64,000 nt of DNA, taken from the NCBI RefSeq assembly GCF_040958095.1, contig NC_091175.1, forward strand, positions 23,713,974-23,777,973. The letters run 5' to 3'. Positions 23,901-37,360 of this stretch are shown here, piece after piece; position 1 is the first letter of the stretch; every line of letters begins with the position of its first letter. Origin of the DNA: Procambarus clarkii (lineage: Eukaryota; Arthropoda; Malacostraca; Decapoda; Cambaridae). The position numbers and the translations under genes were made by a program. The notes beneath the pieces are model-generated. The model had not been told where the DNA came from and ran no database searches. It was given only the letters and a program-made list of their open reading frames with translations.

Positions 23901-26143
23901 CTTGGTGACTAAAATTGTTGAGGGAACTGTATTGCTGATGCTATTATTTGACAAAGAACTAGTTAGTGAATGGAAGAAACAAAGAACATAAAAAAAATGA
24001 GGTTAAGTAAGGGAATGAACACAGTGAACATATGGTGAACACAGAAAACATGTAAGAAAAAGTTGATGAATAGAGTGAACAAACAGGGAATATGAACTTA
24101 TAGAGAATATGAAGACATGATAAGGAACATAGGGAATACAAAGAATGAACACTGAACATGTGAAGAACAAGCTAAGAACATTGAGAACATGAATATTGAG
24201 TATAAAAGTTATACAGAGAACATATGATGCACATGAAAATATGAGAAAGAACATAGTGAACATAAGGGGAAAAATGGAAGAAAAAATTTGAACTGAGCTT
24301 GCTGTGAACATTTATAGAACATGGAATGAACACAGAAAACATGGAAAAAATGTGAAGAACACAGCTGAATATAGAGAAAATATGCAAATACAGGGGGACA
24401 AGAGCTGGAGCTCTGTAACTGACTTGATCTTATTTACTACGTCTGAAATATGACTGTTTAAAATTTTAGGGGGATTGGACTGTTAGTAGCGAAAATGTGG
24501 TCTCTGTCAAATTTGGGTCTTTAATTGGACTCTGATTAATTTCGATCGTGAACTGGACTCTGAATATTTTGGCATAAAGTAGACTCTGGCGAATTTTGCT
24601 AGAAAACTGGACTCTGATGAATTTCGATCAAGAACTGGACTCTGTCAAATTTTCACAGATTACAGGACAATGATGAAATTTGCTAGAAAACTGGACTCTG
24701 ATGAATTTTGCTATTAAAGTAGACTCTGGCGAATTTGAGCATAAACTGGACTCTGCCGAAAATTGGGTATAAAATGGACTCTGTCAAGTTTTCACAGATT
24801 ACAGGACACTGATGAAATTTGCTCTCAAAGTAGACTCTGGCGAATTTTCGGTATAAACTGGTCTCTGATGAAATATGAGCTTAAACTGGGCTCTGTTCAA
24901 TTTTGGTCTTTACAGATGAAATAGCCGTAAATGGATATAAAACTAAATGTTATGGATAAGTTGTCTGTTTTCCTTAACAAAACATCTAAGACAATATTCT
25001 CTGAAAATGGTCCTTTTACAAATTCGGTCATAAACTTATAAATAAACTTCTATGATTATTTGAAACTCTGAAAATAGTTGTAAGGAAATAGGAGGAGGAG
25101 AGAGAGAGGAGGGATGGTCGAGATATTATGGAGAAGATAAGATACGATTACCGAGGTAACCTGAAGGCCGTGTCTGGCTGACGTCTAAAGTAAACACAGG
25201 TGAGGCGACAGATTGCGAGGTAGGGGGGGAGGGAGGGGGGTGTGAGGTATATGAGTGGGAGATGCAGGGGGAGGGAAAGGTGAGGGAGGGGGGATGGCAG
25301 GGAAATGAATTAGATATATATAGCAATATACAAGTTTCTAAGTAAGAAACAAATAAGAACTTTTAACAAAGTCGTATGACATTATTTCATGATAAGACTT
25401 TAACAAACTTCTAAAATCTCAGAAATTATTTTCCTCATAAGAATTCCTTAATTCCAAATCTGTGACTCCCCAAATTCGCCTGAAAACCCAAAAGCGCTAC
25501 ACACGAATTTCCAAATTCACCTGAAACCCCCGAAGCGCTACACACGAATTTCTAGAAGTTGAAAACAGGCAAACTATGTCCGTAGAGTTCACCTGGAAAT
25601 GCTGTGACACAAACACGATTTTTTAAAAAACTTTTCTTTAAGATTTTCCTACTTATTTTCATTATAAGAACTTTTTAACAAACTTCTAAGATCTCAGAAG
25701 TTACTTGATCATAAGAAATCCTTAATCCAAAATCTGCGACTCCTCAAATTCACCTGAAAACCCAAAAGCGCTACACACGAATTTCCAAATTCACCTGAAA
25801 CCCCCGAAGCGCTACACACGAATTTCTAGAAGTTGAAAACAGGCAAACTATGTCCGTTGAGTTCACCTGGAAATGCTGTGACACAAACACGATTTTTTAA
25901 AAAACTTTTCTTTAAGATTTTCCTACTTATTTTCATTATAAGAACTTTTTAACAAACTTCTAAGATCTCAGAAGTTACTTGATCATAAGAAATCCTTAAT
26001 CCAAAATCTGCGACTCCTCAAATTCACCTGAAAACCCAAAAGCGCTACACACGAATTTCCAAATTCACCTGAAACCCCCGAAGCGCTACACACGAATTTC
26101 CAGAAAAACAAAAATTCGTCTGTGGCACTTACACCCTACTACT
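20944..26143 (-). repeat. Right arm of the giant palindrome
   Basis: Inverted copy of 15532-20459. It carries three instead of two outer ~274-bp units: the motif cccccgaagcgctacacacg recurs at 25527 and 25801, exactly 274 bp apart. Visible substitutions relative to the left arm are few, for example one in the tactcaatagtcatg region and one in the cagtgtcctgtaatc region. Confidence 0.9.
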
Positions 26144-26322
26144 GAGGCTGTGGGTGGAGGTTATGTGTGGAGGTTGTGGATGGAGGGTGTGCGTGGATGT
26201 TGTTGGTGGAGGGTGTGGGTGAAAGCTGTGGGTGGAGGTTATGCGTGGAGGTTGTGGATGGAGGGTGTGCGTGGAGGTTGTAGGTGGAGGTTGTGGGTGA
26301 AGGTTTTGGGTGGAGGTTGTGG
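26144..26322. repeat. 13-bp minisatellite, part 3
   Basis: Right-hand continuation of the 13-bp array after the giant element, starting with the duplicated gaggct. Units include gttatgtgtggag and gttgtggatggag. Confidence 0.9.
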
Positions 26323-26845
26323 GTCATGATACTCAAGTGTGTGGAAGCCTTCTGCGCCAGCCGGATTCTAAACCATTCACAACTTGACAAAATAGATGTT
26401 CAAAATTGCCCGAACCTAACCTAACAGAGGACCCACTAATGGAAAACGGAACATCACGTAAATTTGGCGAACCGCTAAGAATTTAATACAACTTACTTTG
26501 ACGTTGGAAAAATTTACGTCAAAAATATGCTAGAGGACAGGTTGCATGTGCCTCTTTGCCGCTTCCTTAATCACCTACAGTTTTACATTACAGTACAGCT
26601 AGGAGACTTGCCACAGCAAAACACAACCTATAACAACTACAACCACAGTGAGATTGGCAGAGTTTCGTGTTAGACTTATGATCCATCAAATCACTAGTGT
26701 TATTAAGAACTCCAGTGTAGCTTACTGCCCAACCAACAACTATACATTAGTCCAGAACAGAGGTAAACTCTCAGTGTAAATACAGGGGAATGGGGGGTTC
26801 ACTATTCGCGGTGTATATCTGTGATAACAGTCTACGTAAAAATGT
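26323..26845. other. No gene recognised
   Basis: About 520 bp without recognisable coding or repeat structure, apart from a short cctaacctaac near 26414. Confidence 0.4.
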
Positions 26846-29184
<2,339 letters not shown>

Positions 29185-29392
29185 GGGGCCTCGTAGCCTG
29201 GTGGATAGCGCGCAGGATTCGTAATTCTGTGGCGCGGGTTCGATTCCCGCACGAGGCAGAAACAAATGGGCAAAGTTTCTTTCACCCTGAATGCCCCTGT
29301 TACCTAGCAATAAATAGGTACCTGGGAGTTAGTCAGCTGTCACGGGCTGCTTCCTGGGGTGTGTGTGTGTGTGGTGTGAGGAAAAAAAAAAA
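29185..29392 (+). mobile_element. tRNA-derived SINE with well-preserved tRNA head
   Basis: Positions 29188-29257 form a tRNA-like sequence. The first seven bases gcctcgt pair with the last seven acgaggc, a T arm gcgggttcgattcccgc is intact, and the anticodon loop ttcgtaa gives CGT (threonine). The SINE body gaaacaaatgggcaaagttt and ggtacctgggagttagtcag follow, then a short GT run and an A-rich end. It sits at the end of (AC)n. Confidence 0.85.
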
Positions 29393-29489
29393 ATAGTAGT
29401 TAGTAAACAGTTGATTGACAGTTGAGAGGGGGGCCGAAAGAGCAAAGCTCAACCCCCGCAAACACAGCTAGGTGAATACAGCTAGGTGA

Positions 29490-29492
<3 letters not shown>
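29393..29492 (+). mobile_element. CR1/L2-like LINE 3' tail fragment
   Basis: About 100 bp of the LINE 3' end (ttgattgacagttgagaggg, ctcaacccccgcaaacacag, doubled ctaggtgaatac), followed by (AC)n to about 29530. Confidence 0.75.
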
Positions 29493-29530
<38 letters not shown>

Positions 29531-29534
<4 letters not shown>

Positions 29535-30830
29535 CACACACAGTGGAACATCTGGAGCGAAGGAACTTTGTAACACAGCATCAACACGGGTTCAGGGATT
29601 GCAAGTCCTGCCTCACAGGGTTAATTGAATTCTACGACAAGGCAACAAAAATCAGGCAAGAAAGAGAGGAATGGGCAGTCTGCATATTTTTGGATTGCCA
29701 GAAAGCCTTTGATACAGTACCACACGAGAGGCTAGTGAAAAAGCTGGAGATGCAGATTGGAGTGAAAGGGAAGGTACTCCATTGAATAAGGGAGTACCTA
29801 GGCAACAGGAGACAACGAGTCACTGTGAGGGGTGAGTTATCAGATTTGCGAGACGTCACAAGTGGAGTACCGCAGAGGTCAGTCCTTGGACCTATACTGT
29901 TTCTGATATATGTAAATGATCTCCCCGAGGGTATAGATTCGTTTCTCTCAATGTTTGCTGATGAAGCAAAAATTAAGATGAGGATTGAAACAGAGGAGGA
30001 TAGTAGGAGGCTACAAGGTGACCTGGACAGATTGGATGAATGGTCCAACAAATGGCTGCTCAAGTTCAACCCAAGAAATGCAAAGTAATGAAATTAGGCG
30101 GTGGAAACAGAAGGCCAGACACAGGATATTGAATGGGAGATGAAGTACTTCATGAAACGAACAGAGAGAAAGATCTAGTGGTTGATATCCCACCAACCCA
30201 GGCTCCTGAAGCCCACATAAAAAGAAATAACGTCTGCGGCATACGAGAGACTAGCTAACATCAGAACAGCATTCAGGAACCTGTGTAAGGAATCATTCAG
30301 AATCTTGTATACCACATATGTAAGACCAATCCTGGAGTATGCGGCCCCAGCATGGAGCCTATACCTTGTCAAGCACAAGACGAAGCTGGAAAAAGTTCAG
30401 AGGAATGCCCCTAGAATATTCCCAGAGCTAAGAGGCATGAGTTACGAGGAAAGGCTGCGAGAGATGCACCTTACGACACTGGAAGACAGAAGAGTAAGGG
30501 GAGACATGATCACTCCCTACAAAATCCTCAGGGGTATTGACAGGGTAGACAAGGATAAACTATACAACACTGGTGGCAAGCGAATAAGGGGACACAGATG
30601 GAAACTGAGTACCCAAATGAACCACAGGGACTTTAGAAAGAATTTTTTCAGTGTCAGAGTAGTTAACAGATGGAATTAGGCAGAGATGTGGTGGAGGCTG
30701 ACTCCATATACAGTTTTAAATGTAGATATGATAGAGCCCAGTAGGCTCAGGAATCTGTACACCAGTTGATTGACAGTTGAGAGGCGGGACCAAAGAGCCA
30801 AAGCACATCCCCCTCAAGCACAACTAGGTA
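29531..30830 (+). mobile_element. CR1/L2-like LINE, 5'-truncated copy B
   Basis: It starts within (AC)n at about the HGFR region of the RT and ends with the family tail at about 30830 and a short imperfect (AC) run. RT pieces: 29486-29785 (CIFLDCQKAFDTV), a stop, then 29825-30088 (SGVPQRSVLGPILFLIY, MFADEAKIK), a frameshift, then 30305-30679 (ILEYAAPAWS, NFFSVRVVNRW). It shares the FADE change with copy A although the two copies differ at many other positions. Confidence 0.83.
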
Positions 30831-30849
30831 AGACACACACACTCACACA

Positions 30850-31930
30850 AAGGAGGTAGAGAAGAGTAAGGAGATAGAGACGAGGCACTTAACTGCAGAC
30901 ATTATCCCTGACTAGCATCCCCTGCTAAGTATTTAAACGAATAAAGAAGTTAGGACTAGTTACACACTTAGAGAAAATAAGGTATTTAAACAAACACCAA
31001 CATGGTTTCAGATTAGGCAAATCATGCCTTACAATCCTTCTGGAATTCTATGATAAAGTAACAAGAGCAAGGCAGGACAGGAAAGGATGGGCAAATTACG
31101 TGTTTTTGGGACTGCCAAAAAGCCTCTGATACAGTTCCGCACAGGAGAATACTATACAAACTTGAGGGGCTGCCGGGAGTAAGAAGAAAAGCCCAGACAT
31201 GGACAAGGAAATACCTAACAGGCAGGAGCCAGAGAGTAACAGTAAAGGGTTGTTGAACAGTAACAAGTGGAGTACCTCAAGGATCGGTACTAGGACCATA
31301 AATTTCCAATATATGTTAATAACATATCTAAAGGAGCTGAGTCTTTTATGTCAATGTTGGCAGATGACGCGAAATTAATTAAAAAAATTGTGGCAGATGA
31401 GGATTGTAGGATCCTCCAAGAAAACTTGACCAAGGTGCTTAGATGGTCAGTAATTGCTATTGGAGTTCAACACGAGAAAATGGAAAGTGATGGAAATGGG
31501 AACAAGTGATAGGAGACCAAAGGGACATTACAGATTGAAAAGAAACTATCTTCCTGTGACGATTCAAGAAAGGGACCTGGGTGTTGACGTAACATCAAAT
31601 CTAACTTCTGAGCCACATATTAAAATGATAACGATATCAATGTACTCTACACTGACAAAAGTTAAGACGTCATTCAGAAACCCAAGTAAGGAGGCATTTA
31701 TGTTCCTATGTTGGTCTCACCGCCTACGTGAGACCACTTTTAGAGTAGGCCGCCCCATGAAGGAGTCCCCACCTGAAGAAACACGTAAGGTAACTGGAGA
31801 AGGTTCAGAAGTTTGCAACGAGGCTCATACCATATATGCGAGGGATAAGATATGAGGAGCAACTGAAATAATTGAACAGAAGGTTGCTATGGAGAAAGAG
31901 GGGATGATCTTTACAAATGTTTTGATAAGG
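30850..31930 (+). mobile_element. CR1/L2-like LINE, diverged copy C
   Basis: An older relative, recognisable by successive RT motifs in shifting frames: HQHGFRLGKSC near 31000, SGVPQGSVLGP near 31265, SMLADDAKLI near 31350-31380, and LLEFNTRKWKVMEMG from 31454. Many stops and frameshifts. No clear 3' tail; the sequence becomes unrecognisable after about 31930. Confidence 0.72.
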
Positions 31931-32035
31931 TTGAGCTTGGGTGATAACAAACAGTAGGAATTGTAAAGGAGCAAATTATGAATTCGCAAGTTTTGGCCAG
32001 TAACCCAAAGTTTTGGCAGGTAGTACTGAGAACTT

Positions 32036-33290
32036 AGTTTTTTATTTATTTATTTATTTATGTACAAGAAGGAACAGTGGGTTTATTAGAGTACAGAGAA
32101 TTGAAGTTTTACATTCTTGAAGAGCCACTAGCACGCATAGCGTTTCGGGCAGATCCTTAATCTAACATATAAATTTAATAGCAAAATTAAAAAAATGTTT
32201 AAAGGTACATTGTAAGATAATATAAAAATACATTGTAAGAAAGTATAAAAATGCATTGTAAGAAAGCATAAAAAATACATTGTATAAGAAATTTGGTATA
32301 ATTTGATTTAATCTACTCAACCTCTTTTTGTCATGGGTTGAGTAGATAAAGTCAAGCAGACTAATAATTGCATCATTGATACTCTTTTGGAAGAGAAAGC
32401 CAAACTGACAGGGACTTAGTATGTTGAATTTTACGAGATAGGAGTAAAACTGTTTGTAAATATTTGTTTTTCAAATATTTTTTATAATATTGGTAGGTTT
32501 TATATTGGACTGAAATTGTTTATGTCTGCCGGATTGCCTCCTTTATGAACTGGTGTTACTCTTGCTTTTTTAAGGATATCAGGGAAGGTATAATACTCTT
32601 AGAGATTTGTTGAACAGCAAAGCGCATGGGAGACACTCTTGCAGCATACAATGGATGGTATCTCACTAATGTTCCCAGCTTTCGTTTTTAGTGAGTGAAT
32701 CTGGGATACAACATCTGTAGGGCTGACTGGTGAAAGGAGAAGAGAGTTTGGGTAGCTGCCTGAAAAAGATATGTGGTAACATGTGTTTGAGTCTGTGGGA
32801 TTTTTGTGACCAGGTTATCATCAACTGATGAAAAGAAGCTATTAAATTCAGTTGCCATTTCTAGATCTGTTGGAGGTGAACAACCATCCTTGGAGATTTT
32901 TATCTGTTTATGTGAATGTTGTTTAGATTTTAGGATATTAGAGATGACTCTCCATGTGCTTTTCATGTTGCCTTTTGCTTTTTTTGAACCTACTCTCATA
33001 ATAGGAAAGTTTTGCTTTTCTTTTTTATACTAGTGTGCACTGACGAGTACCTCTTAACTACTTCATTTGCAACTAGTCCAATGATAGATTCTTTTTCATG
33101 TTCATGTTTCTTGTCGATTACTTTGAGTATGCCATTTGTGAACCAGGGATTGTTTAACCTTTTGTCAGTTTCTTGTTTGGTAAGGAGAGGACAATGAGTG
33201 TTGTAAAGGCTTAGAATTTTCGAAAGGAAGAGGTTAGTTAATGAATTTATATCCTGAGTATTATTAAACTGTTCATGAGAATATTGTCGT
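32036..33290 (-). mobile_element. LINE fragment, minus strand, internally deleted
   Basis: On the minus strand, from 33290 down, the reading includes NPWFTNGILKVIDKKHEH and then KAKGNMKSTWRVISNILKSK (32688-32999), the linker between endonuclease and RT in a different LINE family. RT N-terminal motifs follow in broken frames near 32600-32400 (LPDILKKARVTPVHKGG). The RT core is missing. The plus-strand start is tttatttatttatttatgta, which on the minus strand is a (TAAA)n 3' tail. Confidence 0.75.
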
Positions 33291-33414
33291 GCAGAACGGA
33301 TTAATCGACTATCCTGACAATGGAGAAATATTTATGGCTAATGTATCGTTTGCTCCAAAATTCCTTTGCCACTGTTCTGTAAACCAAGAACAGCAATGAG
33401 AAACTTCCCATGAT

Positions 33415-34110
33415 GTGAATCTCAAAGTGTTACCCGATTTATGTACAAATGTGATTTTGGTGCAAATTTTTTTACGAAATCACTCTGTACTCGAGATAAC
33501 TTTTGGAGGAGAAAGACCTCCCATCAGAATATGTGCATTAGCTGCCGTAAAAGTACCTGCAACATCGGCCTACAGTAATTTAGGACCAGATTGCAAGCCA
33601 ATTGCTGTAAACTCCAGACGTAATTTTGAGGTAGACAAGATGTTTATTGCATCTACGACTCCACGGATGCCGCATGAAGAGATAATTAGGCCCAGTAATT
33701 ATCCATGGTGAGCCCAGGTATTACTAACTAAACGAGAAAATCACAAGAAAACAGTGTTGTAGATTATTCACAAAAAATTCAACCGGTGGCTGGATGCCTA
33801 CCCTTACCATGTATAGATGTGATTGTGAATTATGTTGCTAGAATTAAAGTATACAGCACGCTGGATTTGAGAAGTGATTTTCATCAAGTGGGTCAAAAAA
33901 AGGTCGAAAAACCCTATACAACCTTCGAAGCTTGTGGAAAACTTTTTGAATTTAAACGTATCCCTTTTGGAGCCACTACTGGAGTATCCAGTTTTCAAAG
34001 GGTAATTCATGGCATCTTCGAGAAAGAAGGTATGCAGGGTACCTTTGCATACGTAGATGATGTTTGTGTGTGCGTGGAGATTTTGAAGGTGACCATAATA
34101 AAATTCTGAA
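33415..34110 (+). pseudogene. Gypsy protease-RT junction and reverse transcriptase, broken
   Basis: The segment 33415-33711 reads the conserved linker (LPDLCTNVILVQ, FGGERPPIRIC, LGPDCKPIAVNSRR, RPSNYPW) and stops. The segment 33786-34109 reads the RT palm: YSTLDLRSDFHQ (motif A), PYTTFEACGKLFEFKRIPFG, then TFAYVDDVCVCVE with an intact YVDD box. A stop and frame change lie between the two. The order and motifs are typical of Ty3/gypsy pol. Confidence 0.82.
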
Positions 34111-34465
34111 ACATTTTAGGAACATTGCAAAAAGGAATAACCTGACCCTAAATCTTGAAAAAGTGTAGTTTTCACCTCCGATCTATAAAGCTATTGGGAT
34201 ACTTTACAAAAGAAGAAGAAGAAATTAGACCTCACCCGGAACGCTTCGAGCCACTGTTAAATCTTCCAATACCAAGCGACAGGTTGCTTATGCAGAATGA
34301 TGGGAATGCTTGACCATTTCCATTACAGTGCTTACACATTCCCAAAACCATAACACTCCCGTTGGGTGCTGGGGATTTCTGAGAAGATCCATCCTCTCTC
34401 TCATGCCAAGGGGTTTCCCTTATCTGCTGCCGCTGCAAAAGCATTTGTAGGATTGAAACGAGACA

Positions 34466-34666
34466 TTGCCGAGTAAGTGGTTCTTGCAACTCTCCTGTTA
34501 CCACTATGACATGGTATATCGCCCAGGTAAAATGAACATACCCGCGAATGCATTCTCACGCATATGTGGTGCCACCAGTGTGGATGAACTTAAAGAATTG
34601 CATGAAAATCTGCATCACCCTGGAGTGTCTTGTATGGCTCATTTTGTCCAATGTCGAAATACAAAA
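34466..34666 (+). pseudogene. Gypsy RNase H end and integrase zinc-binding start
   Basis: The reading HYDMVYRPGKMNIPANAFSR is the classic junction after gypsy RNase H. ELHENLHHPGV is the first half of the HHCC zinc-binding domain of integrase. The reading stops at the border of the inserted Helitron-like element; the domain resumes at about 36530 with the two cysteines (TNSCSTCFEL). Confidence 0.8.
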
Positions 34667-36515
34667 TCTATATAAATAAAAATGTAAATGTTCGTTTGTT
34701 CAAAATCGCTAATCTCCGAAAATTCCTCACCGATTGCTTTGAAATTTTCACACAATGTTCCATTCGCATCCGAGCAGGTTTTTATATACGTATTATATTG
34801 ATGTTACGTCTGTGACGGAAAAAAAACGTTTTTTTTTTAAATTGTGTTTTTCATGTGTTTTTCATGTGAGAGAAATCTTCGAAACCTCTTTACCGATTGC
34901 TTTGCAATTTTGACACAACGTTGCATTTGAATAGGCGCATGTTTTTATAAACTTACTATATACGTGCCTCACCTGTGACGGGGAAAAAAATGTTTTTTTT
35001 TTTATAAACAGCGCCATCTGTTGGACGTAAGAGCAACACATGCTGTTATCTCCCAAAGTTCTTCACTGATTGTTTTGAAATTCTGACACAACATTCCATT
35101 CGAATATGTGCGTGTTTTCATATGCCTAATATATAGATGCCACACCTGTGACAGGTAAAAACATGATTTAAAGAAAAAACAGCACCATCTGTTAAACGAA
35201 ATAGCAACTCACACACGTTATACTAAATATATGATTTCCACTTCAATGTTTCTGATTGCATTAATAAATTGAATCTTCATAGATTTCGGTTTATTTTAAT
35301 CTTGATTTAATTATTTTGTGTGACATTGTGTTGGAATTGAGCTGTGTTTTTACCACACCTTTCATTTCGTAAGTGTAAGTATTGATGCAACATTTATAAA
35401 ATGTAAAAACATTCTTCTATTTTTAAGAAACAGCGCCATCTGTTGCACGTAAGAGCCATACACACTATAATAAATATGTTTCGATTACATTTCAATCTTT
35501 CCGATTGCATTGACAAATTAAATTTTCATATATTTCGGTTTATTTTAATTTTGATTTAATTATTTTGTGTGATATTGCGTTGGAGTTTAGCTGTGTTGTT
35601 TACCAAACCGTTCATTTCGTGAATATAAGTATAGATGCCACACACTTGTGACAGTAAAAACATGCATTATTGAAAAACAGTGCCATCTGTTGCACGTAAG
35701 AACAACTCACGCTATACTAAATATCTTACGATTAAATTTCAATGTTTCCAATTTCATTGATAAATTGAATTTTCACAGATTTCGAATTATTTTCATTTTG
35801 ATTTAATATTTTTGTGACACTGCTTTGGAATTGAGCTTTGTTGTTTACCATACCGTTCATTTTGTGAGTATAGTTTTTTTTTTATTTCTTCATTGTTTTT
35901 CATTTCGTTTTTTAATTGCTTTTCTTATATTTCAGTGATGGAACATCAAATGATGAACATCATTTGATGTTCCCTATTTTCTGATGGGAACATCAGATCA
36001 TTTGGGAGTGCATCAGACGAAGGAGTGGAGAATGATGGGGAGGACGAGGGGACGGGAGTGGGGGATTGTACTGAGGACGACGGGACAAGGGAGGGGAGGA
36101 CGAGGGAACGGGGGAGTTGGGGATGATGGGGACGAGGAGACAGGGGAATGGAGACTGATGGGAAGGACAAAAAGACAGGAGAGTTGGGGATGGTGCAGAG
36201 GACGAGGGAACAGGGGAGAGGAGAATGATAGGGAGGCCGGGGGGAAAGGGGAGTGGGAGATGGAGGAGAGTACGAGGGGACGGTGGAGTGGGGATTGGTT
36301 AGAAGGATAAGGGAACGATGGAGTGGGGGAGGACACAGGGATGGGGGAGGGAGGAAATTGTAGGGAGGACGAGGGGACGGGGGAATGGGGTATGATTGGG
36401 AAGACGAAGAGACAGGAGAGTGAGGAATGGTTGGGAGGACGAGGGGACGGGGGAGGGGGAACGGTGGGGAGGACTGGAAGACCAGGGGAAGGTTGCTGTG
36501 GCCGGGTACAGATAG
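34667..36515 (+). mobile_element. Helitron-like non-autonomous element, 1849 bp
   Basis: It starts tctatataaataaaaatg after an A and ends ccgggtacagatag before a T, in keeping with Helitron 5'-TC and 3'-CTRR-type ends inserted between A and T (here the final CTAG appears as ATAG). Inside are two families of direct repeats, about 170 bp (cgattgctttgaaattt...) and about 235 bp (agcgccatctgttggacgta...). A short palindrome follows near 35940-35975 (gaacatcaaatgatg) and then a G-rich minisatellite. It has no helicase gene. Its position between the two halves of a gypsy integrase proves it is an insertion. Confidence 0.7.
36000..36490. repeat. G/A-rich minisatellite within the Helitron-like element
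   Basis: Imperfect units of the type gggaggacgaggggacgggg with agtggggatgat linkers. The proline- and serine-rich minus-strand frames and the glycine-rich plus-strand frames across it are repeat artefacts. Confidence 0.85.
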
Positions 36516-36529
36516 TACAAAATTCAAAT

Positions 36530-37360
36530 ACAAATATCTGCCTTATTCGGTTGATGAAGTGAAGAAGATGACTAACTCTTGCTCTACATGCTTTGAACTT
36601 ATATCTCAGTTTTTCAAATTTGACTCCGGGCATTTGTTTAAAACTACTCAACCATATGAACGACTCAACGTAGATTTCAAATGACCGCTTCCATCACAAT
36701 CAAGAAATAAACATATACTTACTGTCACAGATGAATTTTCTCGATTCCCTTTTGCATTTCCTTGCTCGGATATGACTACTCGTACAGTATTCAGTGCTTG
36801 GTGCAGTTGTTCGCAATCTTTGGTTTGCTTGCGTCTATACACTCTGCTTGGGGAACAACTTTTTATGTATGAGGAGTTGAAGGATTTTCTACTGAAAAAG
36901 GATTAGCAACTAGTGGTACAACTCCATACAACCCAAGAGGAAATGACCAGGCTGAGAAGTACAATGGGATTATTTGGAAGATAGTGTTTCTCTTAGGACG
37001 AGAAAATCAGATGTATCCCAGTGAGAAATAGTTCTTCCTGATGCACTCCATTATATTCGATCATTGTTGTTCACCTCTACAAATTGTACACCACATGAAC
37101 GATTCTTCCAGCATTCTAGGAGATCTATTTCGGGGCGAACACTACCACCGTGGCTTGCTTGCACAGGCCCTGTCCTCTTAAAACGTCAGGTTCGGCAAAG
37201 CAAAAATGATCCTCTAATGGAAGAGGTTGAGGTCATTGACGTTAATCCAAAATACTCCCTTAACAAATTCCCAGATGGTAGAATTACTATTATATCCTTA
37301 AGACTCCTCACGTCCATGACCCACAGAGCTGCAGGAGTTTAGACCCCTTTCTTATGGAAT
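36530..37360 (+). pseudogene. Gypsy integrase core, broken
   Basis: Successive frames read SCSTCFEL (zinc-binding cysteines), QPYERLNVDF (first aspartate of the DDE triad), LTVTDEFSRFPFAFPCSD (second motif), a YNPRGNDQAEKYNGI equivalent near 36930-36970 (the glutamate region, with changes), and the C-terminal part 37064-37342 (PHERFFQHSRRS, VDVNPKYSLNKFPDG-like). Stops at about 36682 and 37029 and frame shifts inactivate it. Confidence 0.8.

Larger units (their letters stand above)
15532..26143. mobile_element. Giant palindromic fold-back element, 10,612 bp
   Basis: The element begins agtagtagggtgtaagtgcc and ends with the reverse complement. It is flanked by gaggct at 15526-15531 and 26144-26149, a 6-bp target-site duplication within the 13-bp minisatellite. 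Removing it restores a normal array junction (gggtggaggctgtgggtgg). The left arm is 15532-20459 (4928 bp), the spacer 20460-20943 (484 bp) and the right arm 20944-26143 (5200 bp). Mirror positions sum to 41403 in the inner arm and 41401 further out. The arms therefore differ in net length only by a 2-bp indel near 18207 and an extra 274-bp unit in the right arm. I recognise no transposase, integrase or polymerase. Mirror-image frames in the arms are low-complexity and not genes. Long inverted repeats built of tandem repeats recall Drosophila FB and sea-urchin TU elements. A 6-bp duplication with AG-type ends recalls Polinton/Maverick elements. Assignment to either is inference. Confidence 0.9.

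Noticed and set aside
17014..24387. Mirror-image pairs of small proteins in the palindrome arms (for example at 17447/23742 and 18591/22573)
   Set aside because: They are low-complexity readings of degenerate repeats and identical only because the arms are inverted copies; no domains or start context.
15532..26143. Interpretation as a complete Polinton/Maverick virus-like element
   Set aside because: The 6-bp duplication and AG start are suggestive, but I see no polymerase B, integrase, ATPase or capsid-like frame; at most a non-autonomous relative.
15532..26143. Interpretation as a pure assembly or adapter-read artefact
   Set aside because: Target duplication at the outer ends, a non-mirrored 484-bp spacer, and real differences between arms (274-bp unit, 2-bp indel, substitutions) argue against it, though only reads can settle it.
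35946..36651. Proline/serine-rich minus-strand proteins of about 200 residues
   Set aside because: Translations of the G/A-rich minisatellite in the Helitron-like element.
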